Assembly (NCBI GenBank): GCA_023374025.1
Contig: SIJG01000103.1
Span: forward strand, 465,908 to 529,907
From: Heterodera schachtii
Taxonomy: Eukaryota; Nematoda; Chromadorea; Rhabditida; Heteroderidae
Direction of reading: 5' to 3'
Length of the DNA stretch: 64,000 nucleotides
The notes below the pieces were generated by a model. That model searched no databases. It saw only the letters and a program-made list of their open reading frames with translations, and was not told the DNA's origin. Made by a program: the position numbers and the translations under genes. Positions 53,588-64,000 of this stretch are shown piece after piece; positions within the stretch are counted from its first letter, which is position 1, and the number at the start of each line of letters is the position of its first letter.

Positions 53588-53910
53588 GCGGAGTCGTTAT
53601 TTAAAAAACATCATAAAGGGCGTTATTTAAAAAACCATCATTATGAAAATTTTTGTCGAAAATTATTTATAATTTTGCTCCAAAGCAACCAAATTTTTAA
53701 TACTTGATATCACTTGATAGCCCTAAGTGTTCTCTATCAGTCTTTAAAATTTCAAAAAAATTTCGATACGTTTTAAAAAAGTTATAGCTCGAGGAACTCA
53801 AATAAAAATTTGGATGTTTTAGAGCAAAGTTATAAGCAAAATTTTTTATTTTGATGGTTTTTTAAATAACGCACCTAATAAATGGTTTTTAAATAATGAC
53901 ATAGCACCGT
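53588..53910. mobile_element. Second copy of the 'GTTATTTAAAAAACCATCA' inverted-repeat element
   Basis: GCGTTATTTAAAAAACCATC at about 53,619 pairs with GATGGTTTTTTAAATAACGC near 53,855. A further weaker copy of the motif lies outside each, ending in 'gacatagcaccg' on the right, which matches the GGTGCTATG end of the element at 51,843. The doubled terminal motif is the same in both copies. Confidence 0.72.
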
Positions 53911-53980
53911 TCGGCTTAATGAAGCCGTCCACGCCGCGTGGGAAACTCCTTCGTTACTGGTTCAGTCCCAACCAGGGACG

Positions 53981-54062
53981 GGCGAAACTTCGAGCTCCGA
54001 GCTTCGAAGCCTTCGAACATAGAGCTTCGGCTTCGGGTAATTCACCGGAAGTTTCGGGAAAA
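53981..54062. repeat. 'cttcgagctccgagcttcgaag' island
   Basis: Starts CAGGGACGGGCGAAACTTCG and continues with degenerate repeats of 'gagcttcgaagc'. The island at 7,985-8,050 contains the same phrases in reverse and ends GTTTCGCGCAGCCCTG. Only one end is preserved in each. Confidence 0.65.
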
Positions 54063-54178
54063 ATACACCGCTAAAGACCGAGTTTTCAAAGTGAAAAATA
54101 TACTCATAATAATTGGCTTCTGCTAAGCTTAAATTTATATATTTTAATTAAATTTTTGTTTTTAAGTATGTAACATGC

Positions 54179-54345
54179 GTGGTCGAGTGGGTTGTGCTCT
54201 TGGTTCCTTCCCTATTTTTGCGTTTGATCAGTTCCCTTCTAAGTAATTGTTTTGCTTTTAATTTTTCAAATTAACATTTTTAGTTTTAGTAATAAAAGAA
54301 TGACGAGCGGTCGGGAACCGCTTCGCGGTTCCCAACCGCTCTGTT
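54179..54345 (+). repeat. Possible SINE head and GC-rich hairpin
   Basis: 'gcgTGGTCGAGTGGgttg' has an A-box-like sequence and 'gcgtttgatcagttccc' a poor B box 45 bases later. About 60 bases beyond, GAGCGGTCGGGAACCGC and GCGGTTCCCAACCGCTC at 54,305-54,341 form a stem of 17 bp with a 3-base loop and one mismatch. A SINE with a structured tail is possible, but the B box is weak. Confidence 0.35.
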
Positions 54346-54469
54346 CTAATTTAAATTTATTTAAATAATTATGGATACAAATTCTTAATCACACAAAAAA
54401 TTTGCGGTAATTTACGCTGGATTAGAGCTTTCATGTATGTGATCAGTGATCACTAATAAAAAATTTATA

Positions 54470-55620
54470 TTTTTCTTTCACTCTTTTTTCTCTTCTGTTT
54501 CTTTTTTATCTTTCCCTCTCTGTCCGATCTCTTCTTTTTCTCTCTCTCTATCTCACTCATTCACCGCATTCCCCCTTTCTCTCTCTCTCTCTCTCACTCG
54601 ATTTTTCTCTCTCTCTCTCTCTAACTCGCTTTCTCTCTCTCTCTACGTCACTCTTTCTCTTCTCTTACCCTCTCCTCTTTTCTCTCCTCTTCTCTCTCTG
54701 CTTTTCTCTCTCTTCTTTCTCTCCTCTTATTTTTTCTCTGTTTTTCTCTCTCTTTTCTGTCTCTCCTCTCTCTCTCCTCTTTTCTCTCTCACTTATCTCT
54801 CTCCATCTTTCTCTCCTCTCTCTCTATTCTTTTCTCTCTTTCTTATATCTCTCTCCTTTTTCTCACTCTCCCTCTCTCTTCCTTGTCTCTCCATCTTTCT
54901 CTCCTCTCTCTCTTATTTTATTGCACTCTTTTCTCTCTCTCTCTCTCTTATTTTATCGCACTCTTTTCTCTCTCTCTCTTCTTTTCTCTCTCACTTCTTT
55001 CTCCTTCTCTCTCTCCCTTTGCTCTCTCTCTCTCTCCTTCTCTCTCTTTCCTCTCCTTATCCCTCTCCTCTCTCTTTCTTCTTTCTCTCCTCTTATTTTT
55101 TCTCTGTTTTTCTCTCTCTTTTCTCTGTCTCTCCTCTCTCTCTCTCCTCTTTTCTCTCTCACTTATCTCTCTCCATCTTTCTCTCCTCTCTCTCTTATTT
55201 TATTGCACTCTTTTCTCTCTTCTCTCTCTTATTTTATTGCACTCTTTTCTCTCTCTCTCTCTTTTATTTTATCGCACTCTTTTCTCTCTCTCTCTTCTTT
55301 TCTCTCACTTCTTTCTCCTTCTCTCTCTCCCTTTTCTCTCTCTCTCTCCCTCTCTCTTCCTTTGTCTCTCTCTCTCTCTTATTTTATCGCTCTCTTTTCT
55401 CTCTCTCCTATTTTCTCTATCTTCTCTTAGTTCTCTCTTTCTCCTTCTTTTCTCTCTCTCTCTCACGCTCTCTCTTCCTTTTTCTCTCTCTCTCTCTATC
55501 ACTTATTTCATCGCTCTCTTCTCTCTCTCTCCTCTTCTTTCTCTCCTTCTCACCTCTCTCTCCCTCACCTCTTCTCCTTTCTTTGTTTTTCTCTCTTTAC
55601 TCTATTCTCTCTCGCTCAAT
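54470..55620. repeat. 1.1-kb CT-rich pyrimidine tract
   Basis: Almost pure pyrimidine on the plus strand, with (CT)n, 'tctctttt' and 'ttattttatcgcactctttt' higher-order blocks repeated at about 54,910, 54,950, 55,190, 55,225, 55,262 and 55,380. Long Leu/Ser/Phe open frames on plus and Arg/Glu frames on minus are artefacts of composition. The tract resembles the one at 1-240. Confidence 0.93.
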
Positions 55621-55849
55621 CATCCTTGTTTTTTCTCGCAATTCTCATTGCAAAATAAAGGTAAACAAAAAGGAAATCGTGTCAATAAAAAATCTTTTTC
55701 CAAAAAACGTCACTTAGTTACAGCACCAAATTAGTATAGTGGATAGAAAAATCAAAAGTTTCAAATAAAATGCGAAAATCCAAAAATGGCATTAAAATTC
55801 TTTAAATTAAAAAATTTAAATTAATCGCCCAACAAATCAGTATTCTTAA

Positions 55850-56134
55850 TCTGACATTTCTACTCCAAATTGTTTCTTCCATTTTTATGTTATTTCGATC
55901 AATTTTCATTGTTTTTGCAATTTCCTGTCACTAATTTTGTGATTTTCTCTTTTTATTTTCAAATAAATTTTCATTTTTTCCATTTTTTCTTTTTTTCGTT
56001 ATTCTACAGCGAATGTCGAATTCTTTTTTCCATTTCATAATTGTTCTATGGCAAACTCCGATTTCCATACAGATTTCGTCATAATTTTGTTGCCATTCTT
56101 TGGTTGCACTAAGAATTACAAAAAAAAAATTCAT
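55850..56134 (-). pseudogene. Secreted HTH-module family, fragment E3
   Basis: TKEWQQNYDEICMEIGVCHR followed by TIMKWKKEFD matches the second module of E1, and a decayed third module (SDRK ... KMEETIWSRN) follows with stops. The N-terminal signal peptide is not found in front; the flank is unrelated. A detached relic. Confidence 0.55.
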
Positions 56135-56204
56135 GGCCGCCCCTAAGTATAAGCTTTTATTTTTAAGAAAAAATTACCTAATTTGAAAAAAAATAAATAT
56201 TTTT

Positions 56205-56345
56205 TGGAATTTTTCAGGACCCGGTTGGACCCGATAACCGGACCCGGACCCGGTTTAAAATCTTGGACCCGGACCCGGCTTTGCAAGACCCGGCAATACC
56301 CGACCCGATTTTTGCCCACATACCCGGACCCGTGTAACCCTAATT
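56205..56345. repeat. 'gacccggacccgg' island
   Basis: Degenerate repeats of 'acccggacccgg' across about 130 bases in AT-rich surroundings. The right edge CCCGTGTAACCCTA is, in reverse complement, TAGGGTTACACGGG, which resembles the TAGGGTTGGTCGGG end of the element at 31,249. Confidence 0.65.
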
Positions 56346-59300
56346 TAAACTAGTGCGAATTAAAATTCTCTATATATTGTCTTTTTCTATGTCATTTTCT
56401 TTTCTTAAATATTAAATTCATATTATCATTGTGCTATTTGATTTTGCTTTATAATTTTTTTCAAAATTTTCATTTCATAGATTAAATTTAATAATTAACA
56501 AGATTCCTAGTTTTCTTAATGTTTATTATAAATTTTAATATAATAATAATTATTTCTCTTGTTTTGTTATTTATTTTTTGTTAGTATTTTTATTTTTTAA
56601 CTATGCCTCGAATACGTCCTCATCTAAAATTAAGTGTCTCTTGATCTCTTCCGCAGTAAGTTTGCCTTAAATTATTTTAATTTAATTTATAGAATTAATA
56701 TATTTTTTATTCTATTAGTGTATGAATTAGTGTTTTAATTAATTTTGTAGTAATTCAACAAATAATAAAGATTTAGGAAAAAATAATAATCATTTTCGAT
56801 ATATACACTAACTTTTGAAGGATGATTTTCATTTATCATTAGTTCATTATTTCATAATTTTATATATTATTTTGGATATTAAAGCTGCGAGATTGGAATT
56901 GTAAAATATTTTGTTTTTTAAATGAAAATTTTACTTTATTTTATTTATTTTTCTGAAAGATAATTAAAATTATATGTTGATTAATTTTAAAAGGTTTTTT
57001 TTATTATCTTGTTCCAAATAAATAATTTGGTTAAATTATTAGAATTAATTGCAAATATTATTTTTTAATATATTGATCTTTTTTTAGTTAATAAGCCATG
57101 TCATCTAAATTTAAAAAATTTTTTTGCAAAGGTGACATTTTGTTTTTATGCTCGCAAAAAAGCCAAGAAAATTATTTTTATACATGAAATCTAATTTACT
57201 TATTTCTTAATGCAAGTTATTACTAATTATTTTTATTATATAGCTTGCTTTTTTGAAGGTTCGTGTCAATTATAAATAAAATAATGTGAAGAATTTCGAT
57301 TCGAAAAACGTCTATTAACTGTAATTATAAATTTCGAGTGAATTTATTTAATGCATTCTAATAACAATTAGATTCAATTGAATTGGACCATAATTTTTGG
57401 TAACGTCCGCTTTTATTGTCAATTTTATTTCATAAATTTAAATTAATTTTATTCAGTTTGTTTTCTAATTGTTTCTTTATTTCTTTTTATTATTGTTTCT
57501 GCCACGTATAATTCTTAAGCTGTTTACACACCCAATCGCGTTACTCTGATTGCTTGGGCGTCAGATATCCAAAATGATTAAATAGATTTCGTAGAGTTAT
57601 TTTGCATATTTTATTGAAAATATTAAATCTAAGTTTATGACTTCAAGTTCTTTTTTAGAAAAACAGATAAACAAGAATTAATTATTAATAAACTTATTTA
57701 AATTTTCTTGTTAAAACGGCTGTTTGAATTGGTTAAAAATGATTAAACTGAATAATTAATATGTTTATTATATTATACGTTTTTGAATCTTTATTTTATT
57801 TGAAAAATAAAAAATTGGAAAATTATTTTATAATTAGATTTTTTAGTTAAGAATTCTCTGTTAATTAATTATTAAAAATTTGTTAAAATTTGGGATTTCT
57901 TTAATACACAATTCCAACAGTAATCGCTCAGTGCATATTTATTATAAATTCAAATTCATCAAATGTTCTTCTAAATATTTTAATAAATTGAAATCAATCT
58001 AGTATTATAACCTCGAATTTGGGTAATTAAATCGTGATGCGAAATAGTTTGTTTTATGTGTGTATTTTAATTTTTATGTTGTGCGGCATAAATTTTTTTT
58101 TATTTGACAAATTATAATAAAGATTTTAATTTAAATTTCATTTGAACGAAAATTGAGTATTATTTATTCTTTTTTTTTAAATCAAATGTTTTTAATTATC
58201 CTATTAAATGCTAGTATGATTATTTAGAAATTTATAATCTCGTTGGGATCTCGTCAATTATAACCCTTTTCAACGAATCGAGTGCTATTTCTTTTAATTT
58301 GGTTATTTACTTTTTGATTCGAAATAATATTTTTTTTATGTATTTAAATTTTTATAGGGTGCGGCATGAATGTTTATATTCATATTTAAGGGTTAAACTA
58401 ATTTATTTTTTTTTATTTTTAGAATACAATTATTGAAAATAATTAAAATTTTATGCTTAATTAATTTTAAAATGTTTTTCATTATCTGAAATTTCTATCA
58501 GCCCAATCCATTTCTTCTTGGAAAAGGGTTAGATTTAAAATTCAGTTCATTTTACTTTTGTGGGTTTAACTTATCCTGTTTGCCAGAGTATCATCTCGAC
58601 CCAGCACAAAGGAGGAATCCTCATAAATGCAGAATTTTATATTCTTTCATTTGATACTTAATTTCTATTGAATATTGATATTTTATATATATATATATTT
58701 TTTTGTTCAAAGTCATATAAAATCAAATAGTTTTAGTCGTAAATTTTTTTATTTTAAATGTTTTTTAGTATATTTAAAAAAGATCTATTATTTATGCATT
58801 ACATTAATTTTTAAAAAATTAATTTTAAGTGTAAACATATCTTTTCTTATCTATTAGGCACAATAAATATGGCCCGTTTTCTGTATTTTGTGAGAAATAA
58901 TAATTTCTATCTTTTTGAATCTTTGTTTTATTTGAAAAATAAAAATCGGAAAGATTTATTTTTTAATTAGTAGTTTTTATTTATGAAATTTCTTTTTATT
59001 TCATCATTAAAAATTTATTGCAATTTGTGCTCTGTAATAAACAGTTCCAACAGAAATTGATCAGTGCATATTTATTATAAATTCAGATTCATTCATCAAA
59101 AGTTCTTCTAAATATTTAATAAATTGAAATAAATCTCGTATCTGAACCTCGGATTTGGGTAATTAAATCTTGATGCGAAATAATATGTTTTATGTGTATA
59201 TTTTAAATTTTTTTTATGTTGTGCGTCATGAATGTTTATATTCATATTTAAGTGTTAAACTAATTTATTTTTTTTATTTTAGTTGAATTTGTAAATAGTT

Positions 59301-62300
59301 CATTTGGACGTTTATTGAAGATTATAAATAGACTTCTTTCAACATTGAGAATTGAAATTGATATAAAATGATGCCAATATTAATAAATTGCTTAATTTAT
59401 AAATAAGCATTTAAATTTTTTTTACAATTAATTTTTTTTTGCCTTTAAATCTTCCTTTTAGAATTATAAAATATACTAGTTTATATAAAATGTACCACAC
59501 TTAAAACTACACTCAAAATGTACCCTTGTAGGTATTTTGTGAATACAATTTTGTTGGCTTTAAATTACTTATAAAATTAAAAAAATTTTTAATTTAACAA
59601 AATGTTAATTGTTAAAAATTTTTATTATTTTTTTATAAAATTTGTAAATTTTAAATAAAATTTTAGAACTTTTTTTGATTTGATAAATTATAATAAAATT
59701 GATTTAATTTAAATCATTTGAACGAAATATTTTCCTGTATAAATTTTATTAATAATTATTTTTGCATTTCATACTAATTATTTATTTAAATTTTTGCAAT
59801 ATACATATGGCATGGCATATCTTTGTGGCTTTATTTTGTTTTTTTTTACAAATTGCTTACTAAGTTATTTTTTTTGAATAAGAATTTAATTTTATTGAAT
59901 ATTCAACATAAGATATATTTTCTATAATAGTAAGATGTTTATCGTCGTTTGGTATTCAGTTTACTCTCTTTTTGTATAATCCGGTCCCGCTCAACTCTAT
60001 TTAAAATATATTCAAACTTTATGTATTATTTTATTTACTTAATTTTCTATATTTTTAATGTTTATTTTACATTTTATTTTTTATAATTTGCATTTAATAC
60101 TAAATGTTAATAGTTAAACAATTTTTTTTTTAATATTTTTTCATATTTATATTTTAATTGAACAAATTCTTTATTGGACGAATTGTCGGCTGTTGAAATT
60201 TAATGAAATCCAAAATCCATCATGTCTATCATTTATCGAAGCCACCCACGTATGATATAATTAGTTTATATATTGCATTTTTTCAATTATTCCATCAAAT
60301 TAACTGTCGCACCGATCTCCATAATGCTTCCTGAATTTTATTTTTAGTTTGGAATTTCATGAATCTTTTGTTTGTTTTATTTGTGGAACGTGGAATATAA
60401 AGAAATGTTTAATTTAAAAATTAATTTTACTTTTTAAATAAATGTATTTTTATAGAAAATTATCTTTATGTATTATTCATATTTTATGCGCGTTGTTCCG
60501 CCAGTTTTTAGTTATTGGTTTCGCATGCGTTAAAAATTCTTAATTTTTATAGAAAATCAAATTTACTTAGCAATTTCTTTCATATTTTTTATTTTGTAAT
60601 TTTTTCACAAATTAAATTAAATCTTTTTGCCACGGCAAGTTTGTCTTAGATTATTTTAATTTAATTTATATTTATTCATTCGTACGCTTGATTCAGGATC
60701 AGTAGTCATTTCTAGTACTCTCTGATGAATTTTTTTTATTTAATTTAACAATTTATATTTTCTTTAATTATTCACAATGTCTTTAATTTAATGATTTGAA
60801 GAATATTAATTTAAAATATATAATCATTAGAAAAGCTTTCACGCAAAATCGGTTTACCACAGAAACTTTTGTTGTTGATAAAAACATATAAAAATTTTAT
60901 TAAATATTTCTCTTTATTTAATTGATAGCAAAAAGGTTTACATATTAATCATTTATTAAAATTGTTACTGAATATCATATATTAAATTGTAAAATAAATT
61001 TTAAACGAAAATAGTTTTTATTTAAAATGATTTTAGTTATTTTAATAATCGGTTTCCATTATTTTATGCATCACGTTTTTAAAATTTAATATTTAATTAA
61101 ATTTTTTGTTAATTTTTGATATTACTATTTCAAATTTTTGTTGAAATTTCATTTCTTTTCATGAAATAGTTTCGATAAGTTCTAATAAGTAACGACTATT
61201 CTTATTGTCAATTTTTACTGCATAATTATTTATATTAATTTTATTCACTATTTTCAAATTTTTATTTTTATTTAATTTAAAAATTTTTAATGATTTTTCC
61301 GTACTAGTTGGATATTTTTTTCATATTAATTTTATTAGTTTTAGTTTGGTGATTGTCTTTACAACATTTGATTTATTTGTAAATTAAAAACATCCTTAAG
61401 AAAAACCATCCTCAATTTTTTAGACAATAATTGTTCTTTAATAATTGACTTTTTCAAAAAAGGTGACGTCAAATTATCGAACTCAATATAATAATGCTTT
61501 TATCCTCTTTTATATTATTTACAAATTTTTATAATTTTGGAAAGAATAATTAATTATAATTTGTTGAATTCTCACTTTTAATAAATCTTCTTTCGAATTA
61601 GACATTTTAAATTTTATTTTTTGTCTTTACATATTTAAACTCGTCTACTCGCCACGGGGAGGCCACCCCCTTTTCTTTATAAAATATTTTTAATAGAAAA
61701 TTATTTCAATTCACACATATTGAGGTTCAAATGTTGTCCATTCACAAAATTCTGTCTTTCCACTTTTTAATATATTTTTTTTATTAATTTCAATTTATAT
61801 TCCAATTGGTCATTTAAAAGGTATGTTTAAGTTTAATAGAATAATAAATTATTTTTTCGTTATCATATCTTTAATAAACCTTTATTTCTTTCCATTTGGC
61901 TCGATTTATATGTATTAAATAATTATGAATAATAAAAATAAATTTTTTTTATAATTTAAGATCCTTTTATTCATAAATTGTTTTATTTAACTTCAAGGCA
62001 TTTGGTAATTGTATCTCTTGTCATCTCATCTCAATTTTGTGTTCCTCTGGTCTATGTATGAATTTAAATTTATTTTATTATAAATTTTCTTTTTTTATTA
62101 TCTTGTATTGGCAATTTTGTACTATTCTGTTAACAATTTTCCATTAAAATTTTCAAAATTTTTCATTGACGGAATTGAATGATTTGTGATATTTATTTGG
62201 TAAATATATTGATACCAACAATGTTAACTTAGTTTTTTTTAATAAATATTAAAATCTAAATTTTTCGGTTTTTAGCAAATTAACAACAATTTATATTATA

Positions 62301-62880
62301 TAAATGCTTCCCATTTATTCTTTTTTTCTGTTTTGAAACATTTAACCATAAATTTTTAAATTTACACATTTATTGCTGAAGTTTTCGTCTAATTTTTCGC
62401 ACTTATTAAAAGTTTGTCCACGACAGTTCCTTCCTGTAATAAATTTCTTAATATTTTTTGTTTTTATTATAAATTTTTCATTTATTATTAACTTATTATG
62501 ATTTCCGTATCCGTTTCTTCAATCTCAATTTAATTCATTTTTTGTTATATAAGAAAATTGTTAGATCAGCAATTAGCTTTTTTTGCTTTTGATAACAATT
62601 TTAATATTGTTATTTTTAAAATTTTAATTAATCAACAATGTGATAAAGCTATTGTTTATTTATGATATATAAGACTTTTGAAGATGGCTTGTATTTATAT
62701 TGATTAATTTAAATAATTACATTTTATTATTTATTAAATATATCAGATAATTATATTATTTGTCTTATTATACACAAAAACATTTTTCTAGCCATCGTCA
62801 TTTGCTTTCATATGATATTTTATACAATTTTAAAATTTTGCTGATTTATAAATATTAATGAATTTTACATTACAAATTCC
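56346..62880. other. Gene-free AT-rich region with a diverged 1.1-kb duplication
   Basis: A block at about 57,775-58,140 ('gaatctttattttatttgaa', 'gggtaattaaatcgtgatgc', 'atgttgtgcggcat') recurs at about 58,905-59,260, with a partial third copy near 58,310-58,410 ('gtgcggcatgaatgtttata'). Elsewhere no open frame above background, no RNA gene and no inverted-repeat element is evident except the lone hAT-like end at 59,981-59,999. Confidence 0.55.
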
Positions 62881-64000
62881 CATGTTCTTCGGCCAAAGTG
62901 ACCTGAAAAAATTTCAGAAAATGCACTCCAAAAAATAAAAAAAATTAATTCTCTAAGCATAAATTAAAAAAAATTATTGGCCTATTGTTTCCGTCTGTTT
63001 AATGCCTATTTTGTAAATATTTGTCTTTTTAGGTGTCTATTTGCGATTTTTGTTCCTATAAATGGAATCCCTAACAATTACAAACTAAAACATTTCATTA
63101 CTTTCTGGCGTTTTATTTTTTTATTCTTAAACGCTTGAATAACATATTTTTAATTGGTAATACATAATTTGCATATTTATATGTTATAGCATTTCGTATA
63201 CATTTTATGAGTATGTTTGAGCATTTTTTGTAAAAAACGAACATCAATAGAATGGCTCCATCAGCTAAATTTGCTTTGTAGTATTTAGGTCTTTTTTGTT
63301 AAAAATAATAAATTTTCTTTGTATTTTATTTTTTAACTTTAAAAGATTTTCAATGCCTTCTTTAGCCAGTTTTAATTTGAAATATATTATATAATTAATT
63401 CACCAAAATTTACAAAACGATTATGTATGCAGACAATTTTAGACAAAAAATTAAAACTCGAAAATTTTTGGTCTTTAGACTTATTGTTCCAATTCAGTTC
63501 GGGCATTCCAATTTGTCGAAGAAAGTATTGTTTTTCGTGCTTATTTTTATATAAACTGCTACCAAAAACCCAAGTTTTCTAATTTGACCTAAAATTGCCA
63601 ATTATCCTCCCGGCGGGACCTCGATGCCTCAAAAACTTTTTTTTTCTTATAAAATTGACTAGCGCAAAATAAGTTTCATTTTTGGTGAAAATTTGTTAAC
63701 TAAGCACTCAAATTTTTCAAAAAAAAAATCCCCTGCTGCGCCTATTGGCACCGCAAAAAAACATGTCTTATGGGTTGGGGGGATTTTCATAGTCGGCGGA
63801 TAAACCGATTTATTCCGTGAATTTGAACGATCTTTTGTTGGATAAATGTGAATTTTGTTAAGATTTGATTTTCGACTTTTTGTTCGAGTCCGGCTTTGAA
63901 ACATGACGAAATGTATGTCAGAATTTGGTTCTCCGTCCCCGATACAATTTTATAAAAACCCAAAAATTTTTGGAAAAAGGTGTGATACTATCTAAATCAA
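62881..64000. other. AT-rich end of window with an element relic
   Basis: Near 62,980-63,075 the phrases 'aatgcctattttgtaaatat', 'tgcgatttttgttcctataa' and 'ggaatccctaa' are a degraded version of the right half of the 6,267 element. The minus-strand open frame at 63,659-63,904 is Lys/Arg-rich with no recognisable feature, and I do not support it as a gene. Confidence 0.45.

Noticed and set aside
54446..55717. 423-codon Leu/Ser/Phe open frame, and overlapping Arg/Glu frames on the other strand
   Set aside because: Entirely within the pyrimidine microsatellite; open frames follow from composition.
63659..63904. 81-codon minus-strand ORF at the window end
   Set aside because: Lys/Arg-rich without motif, signal peptide or splice support; the 'gttcgagtccggc' nearby is not enough for an RNA gene.
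1..64000. CRISPR arrays, bacterial operons or Shine-Dalgarno sites
   Set aside because: The sequence is eukaryotic with spliceosomal introns; the regular repeats seen are satellites and minisatellites without spacers.

Overview
This is an AT-rich nematode genomic window with short introns (often 45-85 nt, AG acceptors of TTTCAG or TTTTAG type). The nematode call rests on a chemoreceptor-like 7-transmembrane gene, three nuclear hormone receptor copies whose zinc finger and ligand-binding domains look nematode-like, and many small secreted-protein genes. A plant-parasitic tylenchid is possible, but nothing in the window proves the genus. Most genes are split into small exons, so I built the models by hand from splice sites and reading phase.

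Layout. 1-5,063: gene-poor AT-rich DNA, a CT microsatellite, and a roughly 130-bp satellite that runs into a 232-base assembly gap. 5,097-10,420: three tandem genes for glycine-rich secreted peptides. 12,055-12,350: a small cysteine-rich secreted peptide. 12,972-24,841: three copies of a seven-exon secreted-protein family (called A). A1 is on the plus strand and intact; A2 and A3 are on the minus strand, A2 with a frameshift and A3 with a lost splice donor. Between A2 and A3 lie genes of two further families, C (minus) and B (plus). 24,960-25,600: two minisatellites. 28,089-30,395: an intact seven-exon chemoreceptor-like gene. 30,990-38,000: a second C/B unit, interrupted by a nearly intact CR1-like non-LTR retrotransposon that sits between 288-bp direct repeats. 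38,932-39,720: broken coiled-coil ORFs. 40,530-41,340: a decayed Gypsy-like integrase. 41,849-53,128: three nuclear hormone receptor copies, with two copies of a gene for a secreted protein with helix-turn-helix modules in between (a third fragment lies at 55.9 kb). 54,470-55,620: a 1.1-kb pyrimidine tract. 56,350-64,000: essentially gene-free AT-rich sequence.

The window reads as a nursery of fast-duplicating secreted-protein genes. Family A, B, C, glycine-rich and nuclear receptor loci have all been copied in tandem or inverted orientation, and several copies carry single-base disruptions. Short inverted-repeat elements are scattered through the introns. At least three have 8-bp or near 8-bp target duplications and interiors made almost entirely of degenerate repeats of their own terminal motif. 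Paralogous introns often supply the empty site, so several insertions can be checked inside this window.
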